From the NCBI GenBank assembly GCA_004380135.1, contig QXCR01000051.1:62001-126000 (forward strand): a DNA stretch of 64,000 bases, in the 5' to 3' direction. This DNA comes from Stemphylium vesicarium. Lineage: Eukaryota; Ascomycota; Dothideomycetes; Pleosporales; Pleosporaceae. A program made the position numbers and the translations under genes. The notes beneath the pieces are model-generated. The model was given only the letters and a program-made list of their open reading frames with translations, ran no database searches and was not told the origin of the DNA. Below, in pieces: positions 10,454-21,677 of this stretch. Numbering within the stretch: position 1 is the first letter of the stretch; the number at the start of each line of letters is the position of its first letter.

Positions 10454-11829
10454 CTAAACATTCGGCGCCGCATTATTAGACTCAAGACCATTCTTAATCT
10501 TAGGTCCAACAACCGCCTTCTCAAGCGCCTGCATAACATCGGCAACAAGATCTTCCTCATCCTCGACACCGCAGCTAATACGGACGAGGTCATCAAAGAC
10601 ACCCGCCGCCTCACGCTGTTCTTTAGGAATACCGCCGTGCGTCATGGCGCTGGGGACCTCGACAAGCGACTCAACGCCACCGAGCGACTCAGCGAGCGTG
10701 TAGATCTTGGTAGCCTGGCAGAAGCGCTCGGCAGCTGCGTGACCGCCCTGGATACGGAAGGACAGCATACCGCCACCCATTCCATTGCGGTGCTGCTTCA
10801 GCGCAATAGCGTGTTGCGGGTGCGAAGGAAGACCGGGGTAGTTGACCGAGATGACGTGCGACGAGGCCTCGAGGGCTTTTGCGACGCCGGTAGCGTTCTT
10901 GGTGGCTTCGCGGGCGCGGAGGTGCAGCGTCTTGAGACCGCGGTGGGCGAGCCAGCAGTCAAATGCCGAGGGGACGGCACCGATGGCGTTTTGCAGGAAA
11001 GAAAGGCGCTCGAAGAGTTGCTCGGAGTTGAAGGCGGCTGCGCCCATGACTACGTCTGAGTGTCCGTTGATGTACTTTGTCACCGAGTGCACCACAATGT
11101 CTGCGCCGTGGTCCAGCGGATTCTGCACGTACGGGCTCATGAAGGTGTTGTCTACAACCACCATGATGCCGTGCTGGTGGGCAATTGTCGAGATCTTGCG
11201 GATATCCACGAGCGTCAGCGTGGGGTTTGACGGCGACTCGATCCAGATGAGCTTCGTGTTTGGGCGGATGAGCTCAACGATGTCGATCTCGATGCTCGGG
11301 CTGAATGTTACCTTGACATCGTGCGTCAGGGCGACTTTGGTGAAGTAGCGGTGCGTTCCGCCGTAGACGTCGGACACGGATACGACGTGCGAGCCGGCCG
11401 CGAGCGATTGCAGGATGTTGGCCGTGGTGGCGGAGCCAGAGGAGAAGGCGAGGGCATAGCGGGCGTGCTCGAGAGCGGCAACGGCCTTTTCAAAGTTGTC
11501 TCTGCGGTAGACATGTTAGCTACGTCCTCTTTGTGGTCTCCTAAAGTCGGGTAACAAAGGCGTACCGGTTGGGGTTCGAGGAGCGCGAGTACTCGTACTC
11601 GCCGATGGGCTTGCCAACGGCGGTTTGCGCAAAGGTTGTAGAAAGCGAAATCTACCACTCCAATTAGCCAATTTCGTCCATGTGCAAGAGAAAAGAAACC
11701 TACAGGCTCAATCACAGCTCCGGTGACGGGGTCATGCGGACTTCCGGCGTGTACAGCCAGCGTACCGAACCTGTGGACTGGCGAGGCAGGGCGTGGCGGG
11801 GTATCGATTGGGTGTTCGGAGAGCGTCAT
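10454..11829 (-). CDS. CYS3: Cystathionine gamma-lyase (419 aa)
   Basis: PLP enzyme of the Cys/Met metabolism family that cleaves cystathionine to cysteine, 2-oxobutyrate and ammonia (transsulfuration, cytosol). Exons 11704-11829, 11566-11651 and 10454-11501 join in phase. Visible motifs: ISLSTTFAQTAVG and YSRSSNPNR near the N-terminus, FSSGSATTANILQSL, VSDVYGGTHRYF, DNTFMSPY, and HSVTKYINGHSD carrying the PLP lysine. The C-terminus contains HGGIPKEQRE and RISCGVEDEEDL. The sequence pattern fits gamma-lyase better than cystathionine gamma-synthase, although the two are close. The start at 11829 gives the usual fungal length. Confidence 0.92.
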
Positions 11830-12589
11830 AGTTGCAATTTCCGGAATGCTCTTTTGCGCGCGAGAAAGGTTGTAGAAGGGAAAGCAAACTACAATTCGGC
11901 AGAAATATAGTAGAGCAGTTGGTGTTGACGTCTATTAACAAATAATGGTTCCTAGCGACAATACTAGCGCGCCGTGTATGCAAAGGTGCGCCGTTTTCTC
12001 TCCTTGTCGGGTTAAAAAGGCTATTTCTCTTTTTCTCTGTTTCGGTTTGGTCAAGGGCGTGCGCGATGTCACTGAAAATTTCTTTCGACAAATTCTCTTG
12101 AGATGAAAGTAAGGGAATCCACTATCCCGTGGTCTGGCTCATCGAACCATCTTATACGCGTTTTTTTCCTCTTCGGCCGTAGCCGTAGCCGTTGGGACGT
12201 CTGACATTTCTCAGCAGTGGTTGCATTAATCAGTCGGCGTCGGCGTTGGCGCACACCACCACCACTCTAATCGTGGCAGATGGCTGCTCGGCCCATGGGC
12301 GCGTTGGTTTCGTGAGCAAGCGGGGGATGGTGTCATAGTATTCCCCGACCCGCCTTGCGACGGCCTTGGCTCGCTGCTGATTACACATGGTGCCCTGCCA
12401 CCATTACCAAACCCAGAAGGTTGCTCGGGCGAGGTGCTGTTTGTAGATTGGAAATACGTAAGGGGATGCATCCTGTACGCGAGTGGTACAGACATGTCGT
12501 GCACGCCCACTACTTTGGAATTTGATTATGAATTCTAGCTATCGAGGCTGCACATCTATGTGGGTATCTTTGAGCTATCGTAATGACGC
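11830..12589. other. Intergenic region upstream of the cystathionine lyase gene
   Basis: This holds the promoter of the minus-strand lyase gene and the 3' flank of the minus-strand Atg14 gene. I see no coding sequence, RNA gene or repeat in it. Confidence 0.5.
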
Positions 12590-14250
12590 TTAGTATGCAT
12601 CATCTTCGGGCCTGCTTTTGAGCTTCACGTAACCACTTGCACCTTTCTTTCGTGGACTTTGCTCTCCTTCAGAGGCGTCCACTTTCCGTAACGGCGAAGA
12701 CTTCCCGTTCGTCGTAGTTGAGGTCAGATAACTGCGCCCATCATCCAAGCCTGTGTTGCGCCGCTTCTCGCCAACAAGCACCGGATCCTCAGCGATCAAG
12801 TTCTCCATATCCTCCCATTCCTTCTGATTGAGTACATCCCACTCCTGCGCTTGTTGTTCAGCGAGTAGGTATGCCTTCAGCTCATCGACCACTTTTGTGG
12901 GCGACAAGTTCCAGCCGCTGATGTAGTGTGCGTTCTCGGCCATGCCTAGGAAAGAGTGGGATGTCGCATGTGAAAGTTGCCCAAAGCCCACGGGTGTTTT
13001 ACGGAGAATGAACCGAGACGACTTGGATGTGGTGATGTCCTTGTCGAAAGGATTCTCAAGTCGCTGAGGATTGTATGATTCTTGCGCAATGAGGAGTCGA
13101 TACAAATTACGACCCATCGAGCAAGTATCTTCCCATTGCTTGAAGCTGTCCTTCATGCCTTGTGTGCGACATAGCCAAGCCACGTTGTACGCAAGTAAGG
13201 AGACACCTTCGATAAAGGACGAGTAGGCAGGAGGATCTTCTGCCGAAAGATGGCTCAAGGGTCGATCGACGAAAAGAGTTCGGGGTTTAGGGAGGTGTAT
13301 GCGTGTTTCGAGCGTGCGGGAGGCTTCCGGGCTAGCGCTTGACGAGTGTGAGGGTGTGGAACCGGGGAATGGTACCTTCTTCCCCTGGTACGAGGATGCT
13401 GGGCTGAAGATGGTAGGCTGTGGATAGTCGCCGTGAGGCAGTGTGATCTCGGCAGGAAGACGGATGCCTAGATAGGCTGCAACGCGCACGAGGAGCTGTG
13501 CAACAGCAGCTAGGGAGGCTGACAGGCCATCCGGAGGCACATCTGGGTAAAGGTCAGTATATCGCGGCTGTGTACGATAGTCGTAATCATACCATTAAGA
13601 TCACGCAGATCGTGTATGCGTAGGCGCGAACCGGGCCCTATGTTGAAGACCTCCTTGACGCCGCCATCCCTCGTCTTCCGTCGCTGGATCTTTAGACCGG
13701 CAAGCTTCGCTGCAGTGGTACACAGCTGCATGCGCAAGTCTATAGTATCGTGGTGCATCTTGTCCGCATTGTAGTCCAGCCTCTTGACCTTTTGCTGCAC
13801 CTTGTCCAGCTCGTTCGCCCTTCGTGATTCGATCCCGTACGTAGCCGACGAGAGGTCAGACTTGCGTTGTTCGTTCGCCGCTCGCTTCGCCTCGAGTTGC
13901 TTTCTGGTGGCGGCCATCTGTTCTCGAAGCCGGTCGGCATGATCTGAGATGGTCTTGACGCGCTCTTGTATCTCTGCCGTCTCTGCTTTGGTCCGCTGCC
14001 AGTTCAGATTGTTGGTGCACTCCTGCCTGTCGACCAAGAGTCCGCCTTTGGAGTCGGTGAGAGAGACATGCTGTATCGCCTGATCCTCGGAGCCGCTTAT
14101 GATTGCCTTGACATGCTTCTCCACGCCATCACGGTCTATCAGCGTCCTTGCGAGTTCGATGCGGGGCTGTTCGAGGTATGCGCGCGCGCACGTCATGCAG
14201 TGGAGAGGCTGGCTAGGGCTGCCGCCCTTTCCGCAAATGTCGCATTCCAT
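12590..14250 (-). CDS. ATG14: Atg14/Barkor-type autophagy subunit of PI3-kinase complex I (536 aa)
   Basis: Probable Vps34 complex I subunit that directs phosphatidylinositol 3-phosphate synthesis to autophagosome formation sites. Exons 13593-14250 and 12590-13542 flank a 50-bp intron in phase. The N-terminus has two Cys pairs (CDICG and CMTCAR), as in Atg14/Barkor proteins. A long coiled coil follows (roughly residues 75-190, with repeated Arg, Glu and Lys heptads). The second exon begins NDVPPDGLSASLAAVAQLL and contains LGIRLPAEITLPHGDYP and a conserved segment around AYNVAWLCRTQG. The Cys pairs at the N-terminus argue for Atg14 rather than Vps38/UVRAG. The tail is Ser/Lys-rich and ends in PEDDAY. 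Confidence 0.82.
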
Positions 14251-14757
14251 TGTTGAGGTCGTGTTACGTGATATCGCCTCCAGAAATTCCGTAGAGTGGT
14301 AGGACTGGAAGGTACAGCGAGACCATGGTGGGAGTGTTTCGCCGCGGGGGTTGGCTCGAGCCTATGTATCCATGGAGCTCAGCCAGTCGGATGCCCGATG
14401 AATGTAAAGGCTGCGCGAAGATATCTGTACGTGTGAAGTGTAGCTGAGGGCATGAGTGAAGCACCGGGAGGACGATGGAAGGAAAAGGCAGTGTGACTGA
14501 GGCGGTATCTAGGTACAGGCGCGAGTCGCGAGTCAGACGCACCTTCCAACGTCATGCCGCGACTGACCAAAACGGACCGCGCTTGGCACGTGGTGTCAAC
14601 AGCCTATCTTCAGGTAATGCGTGAATGCAGCAGACCGAGCTCTCCTCAAGACCATACAACAAACGTGCATGTGTCAAATGCCCTCTCGATGAGGACGACC
14701 AGCTGTTGCAATCGCTCTACTTACCTACAGCACTGACCGCCGCCACAAGCATCGCGA
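14251..14757. other. Divergent promoter region between Atg14 and a four-exon unknown
   Basis: Half a kilobase between two start codons on opposite strands. No RNA gene or repeat is visible. Confidence 0.5.
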
Positions 14758-15518
14758 ATGAATAGCAACTCGGACCACGCATCTGAATCATCTCTCCCAA
14801 TTCACACTATCCAAATTCTGCCTTCCTCACCCCCTGTATTGACTCCTGTTTCGAACTCTGCATATATGGAAAAGGGCCCATCTCTCAAGTCTGAGCCGCC
14901 TCAAGGCCAGGATGCTCAAGGCTCACGTCCACCACTCAGACGAACAGTCTCTGATGAAACAGCACGTCCGCCCTCAGCCCAGCAGAGTCAGCATAATGCA
15001 GATGACCAAAATAGTTTAAATGGCGAAGAAGAATCCGAACAGGACGATTCAGACCCAGCCGACAGGATCGCCGACTTTGACTGGGAAGAATTGCACCAAC
15101 GTTATCACGATGCCATGAATGGCTGCCATGGCGAGGAAGAAGAGTTGATGCAGGAGTGGCAAAACCTCATGGCTGTAATTACTCCACTCTTTCCTATCGC
15201 AGTGAAAATACTGATATCTGCCTAGTATTTTCGTATATGGGCACAGGCAGGACATGAGCGCGAGACAGACCGGACTTTCTCCAGGTGGGTCCCCCTCTAG
15301 ATACGTCTTGTATTATGCTAACTTTCATCCAAGACTGCAAACGCGTACATTATACGTCCAGCACGAGGAAGATACACTCGAACAAAAGCGAAAGCATTGT
15401 AGGTTGCCACGGTCTCTATGAATCGTTTACAACAGCTAACAATTCCGTAGTCACCGATGTGGTCAAAGCCTTCGAAAGTGCGCTCAACCTCCTCAAAGGC
15501 AGTGGCTTCGGGCGTTGA
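14758..15518 (+). CDS. Conserved fungal hypothetical protein, acidic plus coiled coil (202 aa)
   Basis: No named family recognised. Four exons, 14758-15174, 15226-15284, 15334-15398 and 15451-15518, join in phase with introns of 49-52 bp. The first 95 residues are disordered, Ser/Pro/Gln-rich. An acidic stretch (EEESEQDDSDPADR) leads into DFDWEELHQRYHDAMNGC. The remainder, including YFRIWAQAGHERETDRTFSR and TLYVQHEEDTLEQKRKH, is predicted helical and coiled-coil. It ends VVKAFESALNLLKGSGFGR. The clean phase across three introns and the uniform helical pattern argue that it is a real gene. An adaptor or scaffold role is possible but not shown. Confidence 0.75.
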
Positions 15519-16097
15519 TGCTCATCCTTTTAGATGTCATATATCTTGCCCACTACCCGCCGGAGCCAATCAAGTTGTTGTGGAACCCTTTCACAAACTA
15601 TGCAAGGCCACAGGCTAGTCAACCAGCGCGTTCATCAAGCGTGCCTACTTGTACTTCATCGCGGCTGGACATCATGCGTTGTTCGGTCATGTGACGATAT
15701 GTGGTGAGGGGCAGGACATTGAAACGTCGAGCCTGAGACCAACCTGATGCAAAGTTGTGAGAAGGAAAGCATGTCGCAAACATAATGCGGCATACGATAC
15801 GCATTCAGCAGATTTTACTTCAAATTCCTTCATTGCCGAGCGCACCCCTATCTAAAACCCTAAATTGACCGTTCAAGATTCTATGCCATATGCCACGCCC
15901 GAATCAGTCAAGCCATGATGAAGCGAAGAAGGCTCCTGCCCTGTTGCCGAGGTCTATACAAGATATTTTTGCCAATGTCCTTCCAATATGCGCTAAACAG
16001 TGAAATGCTTGTGCACTTGTTATGCGAGGTATACCAAAAGGTGGTTCCAAAGATGGTCCAAGTACATGTGATGAGGGGGCCGCAGTAGATGGTACGC
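15519..16097. other. Convergent intergenic region
   Basis: It lies between the 3' ends of the four-exon unknown and thioredoxin reductase. No feature recognised. Confidence 0.5.
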
Positions 16098-17377
16098 TTA
16101 TAGAAGAGGGTTTGAGCGGTACTCGGGGACGACACCGTTGGTCTGCGACTTCTCGGCCTGGTTTTCAGTCTCAAGCTCGTTGCCGACGCTGTCGTCTTGC
16201 TCAGCAAGCCACTTCTCAGCCTCAAGGGCAGCAACGCAGCCGGATCCCGCGCTGGTGATGGCCTGGCGATACCGCTTGTCCTGGACGTCACCGGCAGCGA
16301 AGACACCCTCAATGCTGGTGAGACCCTCGCCGGGCTTGGTGATCAGGTAGCCGTCCTCGTCCATATCGAGCTGTCCCTTAAACAGCGCGGTGGCTGGGTC
16401 GTGTCCGACTGCATAGAACAAGCCCCTCGCATCGAGCGTCTGCTCCTCCTGGGTGACATTGTTCTTGACAACTAGCTGTGTCATGAGGCCATTCTTCTTC
16501 TCCTCGCCCTTGATCTCGACTCCGCTGGTGTTGTACATGATCTCGATCTTCGGGTGTGTTGTCAGTCGACGGGCGTTGGTTCGGCTAGCCCGTAGCTTGT
16601 CTCTTCGGACAAGAACGGTGACCTTCTTCGCCTTCTTGGTGAGGTATAACGCCTCCTCTACTGCCGAGTCTCCACCGCCGATGACGACGAGGGGCTGGTC
16701 GCGGAACATGGGCAGGGAGCCGTCGCAGACCGCGCATGCGGAAACACCATTTCCCCAGTACTGCTCCTCACCCTTGAGGTCTAGCCTCCTCGCCTTTGCG
16801 CCGGTTGCGATGATGACAGCATCGGCAGTGTGTGTCTCCTCTTCAATCTCCTCCTCGTCGCCCATGGGGTGTAACCAGTACTTGAAAGGACGGGACTTGA
16901 GGTCGACCTTTGCGACGGTCTGGGAAACGATTTCTGTACCGCAGGCTTCGGATTGCTCGCGCATTTGGTCCTGCTTATCGTGAGTGCTGGTGATCGCACG
17001 GCTGTCGCATGTGACTACTGACCATGAGCTTTCCTCCGCCAATCTTTACGAAACCAGGGAAGTTCTCGACTTCGTCGGTAGTGGTCAATTGACCACCTGC
17101 TGCAATGCCGAGAGCCATAAAACCCTCGTACATGACGGCTGTGTCTTGTCAGTGCCTGTTGGAAATTACAGCAAAGACATCTTACGGTTCAGGTCCGCTC
17201 GCGCCGCATAGATAGCCGCGGTGTGGCCTGCTGGGCCAGAGCTGTGTGTGTTAGTCTGCATTCAAGAAAACAGTACTGCGCCCATTGTGTCGCAAACTCA
17301 CCCAATGACTAGATAATGTTAGCACTATTCGTGCGGCAGAATTCCAAATATAACTTACTGACTAGTTTTGAATGCAT
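16098..17377 (-). CDS. TRR1: Thioredoxin reductase, low-Mr NADPH/FAD type (356 aa)
   Basis: Reduces thioredoxin with NADPH through FAD and a redox-active Cys pair. Five exons: 17359-17377, 17302-17308, 17186-17241, 17023-17138 and 16098-16970 (19+7+56+116+873 nt, 357 codons). The FAD-binding [16 protein letters not shown] is assembled across the first three exons, one of which is only 7 nt. Also visible are [16 protein letters not shown], the active-site CAVCDG (Cys145/Cys148 by my count), the NADPH-binding [13 protein letters not shown] and [16 protein letters not shown]. The last ~25 residues are an extra polar tail. The start MHSKLVIIG is the usual cytosolic start. The frame continues open upstream and reads as a mitochondrial presequence without an ATG (see separate entry). 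Confidence 0.96.
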
Positions 17378-17530
17378 GTTTCTCGTTTGTGCTTTGGAAA
17401 AACTCGAAGCAGTCGAAAGCCCCACTACTGGCGATACACGCTGGTTATGCGATGCTGCAGCTGCGATGGGAACGGAGAATAAAGATAGAGATCGGGGGGA
17501 GGCAGCCCTTCGGAAGAGTGATGCGAACAC
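17378..17530 (-). other. In-frame, ATG-less leader of thioredoxin reductase resembling a mitochondrial presequence
   Basis: Reading the thioredoxin reductase frame upstream of its ATG gives 51 codons from GTG at 17530 with no stop. The peptide is rich in Arg, Ser and Ala and has no acidic residues. From that GTG it reads (V/M)FASLFRRAASPRSLSLF and ends in SKAQTRN. This is typical of a mitochondrial targeting signal. The frame stays open further upstream to a TGA at 17723-17725, still with no ATG. Use would therefore need non-AUG initiation (the GTG has A at -3) or an unseen upstream exon. Confidence 0.45.
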
Positions 17531-18361
17531 TTTGGCGGCGTGTGCGAGGTCTCGCGTATCGCGTGCAAGAGGTGTTTGCGGGCGTGCGGGTGTGGGTTGT
17601 GTGCGGGATGGTGGGATGGGATGAGGAGGTTGAAGCAGCTGTGTGTAGCGACGCAGAGGGTGTCTTGAAGGCAGAAGATCAGACGACAGAGAAGGAGCTG
17701 GAAAGGCGGTTTTGGTGTCGCCTCAGCGGGTTCGCAATTAGTGAGCGCTGTCCTTCTAGCTTCGGGGGTTCCGCGATATTTGTTGGATCACGGCGAGCCG
17801 AGGCGTAGTGGGGTGTGTATTCTGTGATCTTGCGCAAAACTGAGGCTAGTCAATCACTATCTATGCTGGCCCAAATATGACAGGCAATTTATAAATGACA
17901 AAGATCAAGAGCAAAAGGGGTAAACGCACGTTATTTGCAGGTGTAGCACATGTCAGACGGTGGAAGATTTCGGCGTGGAAAGAAAAAAGTCGGGTGCTTG
18001 CTTTCGATCTACGCCATCGGCACGCCGCGGTGTCCCCATGGATTCTTAGAAATCGGATGGCGACTAGACCCACGTACCCGCATCAACGCATCTATGCTTT
18101 CAAAGGCCGAGACTGACGCGATATGCGCGAGATACGATGCGACACTGCAATCGTTGGGCCTCGGCAACCACGTATTGCTCGGGGCTATCGGATTATTTGC
18201 CCGGTCAACCTGTAAAGACTGGGCGCAAGTCGTGAGGTGATTACAGTTCATGCAGGTTCTGGAGCCGCACACGTCACCGGTGTACTTTCTATCTTTGTAT
18301 ACCCGCCCCGTGCTTGACATCTGCCATCGTCTTCTGGCTAGATCTCTTATAATGTTGCTAG
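17531..18361. other. Intergenic region upstream of thioredoxin reductase
   Basis: This is the promoter and probable 5' UTR of the minus-strand reductase gene, then the 3' flank of Trm82. Open frames here on the plus strand lack any family resemblance. No repeat or RNA gene seen. Confidence 0.45.
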
Positions 18362-20017
18362 CTAATCTTCAGCGCCTGGACGCTTCCTAAGGTTTTCGAT
18401 GTTGTAGAGCATGCCTCGGACTGCTTGCTCGTCCGCTGTGTTCCCGCTGCGCTCAAAACTCTCCAGCGTCTTCGCAACGTCCCCATCTTCTTGCCATGAA
18501 CCATCAGGCTGCACAGAAAAATACTGCAGTTTGGGTACCTTTGTTTGTTAGATGTCGTGCGCAATGTGTGCTTGAGTAGACTTCTTACCTGGTCCTCTCG
18601 CTTCTCTGTCGTTGAGCATGGCTTGTGGACGTTGTCTATTGATACCACGACTTGGAGGGAACTCGTTGAACTCTGGAGTATGGCGACATCAAGCGCGTTG
18701 CCTTTTAGTGAGATGCGCGACCCAGGCCCGGATCCTCTTATTGCGAAGCTAAAGAGCGCTGGAACGCCTTCACATGCCACAAGGATCATTTCGGCCTGTA
18801 GACAGTCAGACGATGGTATCCAAGAAGGTAGCTGTGAACCACTCACATCATTCCCACCGCTCGGTAGGGCCCATATTCCAGAGACTGCGACCTTATAGCC
18901 CGTACGCTCTGAATCTATTGGCAGCAGGTTTCGCTCTTGGAGGTGGGCAAAGGCCACATCTCGAATAGCCAACTTCTCTTTCAGAGAGCAAGTCTGCCAG
19001 TCCCATACTAGCAAATGATCATCTCCACCGCCAGAAACGAGCAGGCCTGATTGTGTGAGACACAGTCTACTTACGAATGCCTCGTGGCCGAAGCAGAAGC
19101 CTTCAATGATGTGGGCTTGGGGCTGACCCCTTGAGATGCGAATGTGCTCATCTCGATCTGCCGTGATGATATAATTGCGCTCATTCACCTTCGCATAAAC
19201 GACGTCCGTGAGCATTGAAACATGTCCAAGAAGGAGCTCGTGCTTGAACCGCATGAGCTCCTTGGGCTTAGCTGGACCCTTGACCCTTTGCTTGAGCTGT
19301 TCCTCCAGAGTCTTGCGATTCCTCCCAGAGTGAACTGTAAGGGTAGTGGCAGAAGGAAGCCAGTCCTTTTGTTCTGGTTCCGGCGCCGGTGTTTCGGACT
19401 GCTCTACATTCTCGTCTCCTGGCGAAGGGAGGAGTGGCAGAGCGTATACATCCCCAAACTTGTCAGCGCATAAGAGAGTTGTGTCGTCGGACGTGACAGC
19501 GATTGAAGACGGCCTTCTTGACATGCATCTTGGATGTATCAGCCTCTGCACTGTTCAGTCTGCTGTGCTCCTCACCTCTCGCTTAATTGCTGCAGTCGAC
19601 CTTGGGAGTCGATTTGAAAGATATGAATGCACTTGTCCTCGCCAGTGACTCCGATCAGATACTGCCCGTTGTTTGACAGTATCAGATCCGAGAAGTTCGA
19701 CTTTTGCTCCTTTGGTTGTTCTAACTTAATTCTTTTTCCTGGACGTTCTTCGGAATCGCTGCTCTGCTCCTGCCGATGTTAGCGAAAAATCATGCAACAC
19801 TTTCTCATCACCCAGAACGACATGAATGTATAAAAAAGAATATCATGCGAAAACTGATTCACACACTCACTTTAGTCTGGGCCTCTTGCTCTGGCCATGT
19901 TGATGTCACTCCGCTGCTGGACCCAATGACGATCTTTGGACCACTCGCACCGAAGAGTATCCAGTCGCCTGCATCCTTTGCGCTCTTCGCAACAAGACAT
20001 TGGTATGGGGCGGCCAT
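18362..20017 (-). CDS. TRM82: tRNA (guanine-N7) methyltransferase WD40 subunit Trm82 (485 aa)
   Basis: Non-catalytic partner of Trm8, needed for 7-methylguanosine formation at G46 in the variable loop of tRNAs. Exons 19871-20017, 19576-19769, 18589-19528 and 18362-18538 join in phase. WD-like repeats include FSDLILSNNGQYLIGVTGEDK, SSIAVTSDDTTLLCADKFGD, the family hallmark HVSMLTDVVYAKVNERNYIITADRDEHIR, and GGGDDHLLVWDW. The start MAAPYQCLVAKSAKDAGDW gives the first blade. A basic, charged insert (residues ~155-185) lies between the first blades. No nuclear signal is obvious apart from GKRIKLE in exon 2. Confidence 0.88.
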
Positions 20018-20225
20018 GATGTTGCGCCTGCGACTGCGTCTGCCTTGTGAAGTTCCACCCGTACTTTTCAGGTCTGCCTCAACTGCGCTAGCGCGTTAGG
20101 CGAGCAGGGGCCACCCACAGCTAGACGACCTCAATTTTCGCGCGCCCACAGCCAAACTTTCCTCCTCAAACCACTTACAACACTCAAACTAAGACCTTAA
20201 ACATCCCGTCGCGTCACCGAACACA

Positions 20226-21278
20226 ATGGGGGGCAAGAAAGAATTCAAGGCCGCTTACTTTGAGAAGCTCGAGACTCTCCTCAAGGAGTACAAGAGCATC
20301 TTCATTGTCACCGTCGACAATGTCTCGTCCCAGCAGATGCACGAGATCCGCCAGTCGCTCCGCGGCGAGGGTGTCGTTCTCATGGGAAAGAACACCATGG
20401 TCCGCCGTGCTCTGAAGGGTCTCATCAACGACAACCCCGAGTACGAGCGCCTCCTTCCCCACGTCAAGGGTGCGCTTTCCCCATTCCCGCAGTTGCCCAA
20501 CATGGCATTAACAAGGCAATCATAGGCAACGTCGGTTTCGTCTTCACCAACGCCGACCTCAAGCAGACCCGTGACAAGATCCTGTCCAACCGTGTCGCTG
20601 CCCCCGCTCGTGCCGGTGCCGTCGCCCCTGGCGATGTCTACATCCCCGCCGGAAACACGTAAGAGCATCTCTTGCGCATGCACATTGAACACCCAATTGA
20701 CAAATGGCAGTGGTATGGAACCCGGAAAGACATCTTTCTTCCAGGCTCTCGGTGTCCCCACCAAGATTGCCCGTGGTACCATTGAAATTGTCTCCGACTT
20801 GAAGCTCATTGAGGCTGGTAACAAGGTCGGTGCCTCCGAGGCTACCCTGCTCAACTTGTTGAACATCTCTCCCTTCACCTACGGTATGGGTATCTACCAG
20901 ATCTACGATGCTGGTCAGTGCTTCGAGGCTGGCGTCTTGGACGTTGGTGAGGAGCAGCTCCTCAAGACCTTCTCCAGCGCCATTTCCACCATTGCCAGTA
21001 TCTCTCTGGCTATCAGCTTCCCCACCCTGCCTTCGGTCATGCACTCCGTTGTCAACTCCTACAAGAAGGTTCTTGCTGTTGCCATCGAGACCGACTACGA
21101 GTGGGAGGAGATCTCCGAGCTCAAGGACCGCATTGCCAACCCCGACAAGTACGCTTCCTCTGCCCCTGCCGCCGGCGCCGCTGCTGGTGGTAGCGCTCCT
21201 GCCGCCAAGGAGGAGGCCAAGGAGGAGGAGAAGGAGGAGTCCGAGGACGAGGACATGGGCTTCGGTCTCTTCGACTAA
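20226..21278 (+). CDS. RPP0: 60S acidic ribosomal protein P0 / uL10 (314 aa)
   Basis: Base of the ribosomal stalk: binds 25S rRNA and carries P1/P2 dimers that recruit elongation factors. Exons 20226-20469, 20526-20658 and 20711-21278 join in phase. N-terminal [15 protein letters not shown] and [17 protein letters not shown] are diagnostic. The tail is an Ala/Gly hinge followed by a Glu-rich segment and the stalk signature [12 protein letters not shown]. Codon choice is strongly biased to C-ending codons, as expected for a highly expressed gene. This is also why long antisense open frames appear opposite it. The start is only about 208 bp from the divergent Trm82 start, so the two genes share a short promoter region. 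Confidence 0.98.
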
Positions 21279-21677
21279 GCCTATCACGTTTGCGACGACA
21301 TTTCTTGAGAGATCTCGGCACGGCTACGGCCTGTCGAACACGTCTTGATGATATAGACAGTCAACGACAATACGATAAGATGAACTCAGAACCAGAACAT
21401 GACCGTGATGCTGACCAAGCATCTGTGTTCAGTCACACAAAAGGTAAGCACAACTCTTTCTTTAACTCGTTCGCTATGATTATTATCTTTTTAACCCTGA
21501 GGTCCTACGGTGAGGATCAAAATCACAACAACAACACTCTAATTTTTTAATGAGCATGCTCAATGTCTTCAATTTTTCATCAGCTTATTTGGAGAGCTCG
21601 ACGCTGACATGAAGACAGATCCATTATACCGCTCGTGCGACTACATCATATGTACACGTGATAACTAACAATTGCAG
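21279..21677. other. Convergent gap between P0 and the GNAT gene
   Basis: AT-rich 3' flanks of two converging genes. No coding or structural feature found. Confidence 0.5.

Noticed and set aside
17368..17808. Plus-strand frame over the thioredoxin reductase leader
   Set aside because: The opposite strand carries the better-explained presequence-like frame; this one has no family signal.
20559..21287. Long antisense open frame opposite ribosomal protein P0
   Set aside because: It mirrors the strong codon bias of the P0 gene. The translation is a Gly/Leu/Val-rich artefact with no family or splice logic.
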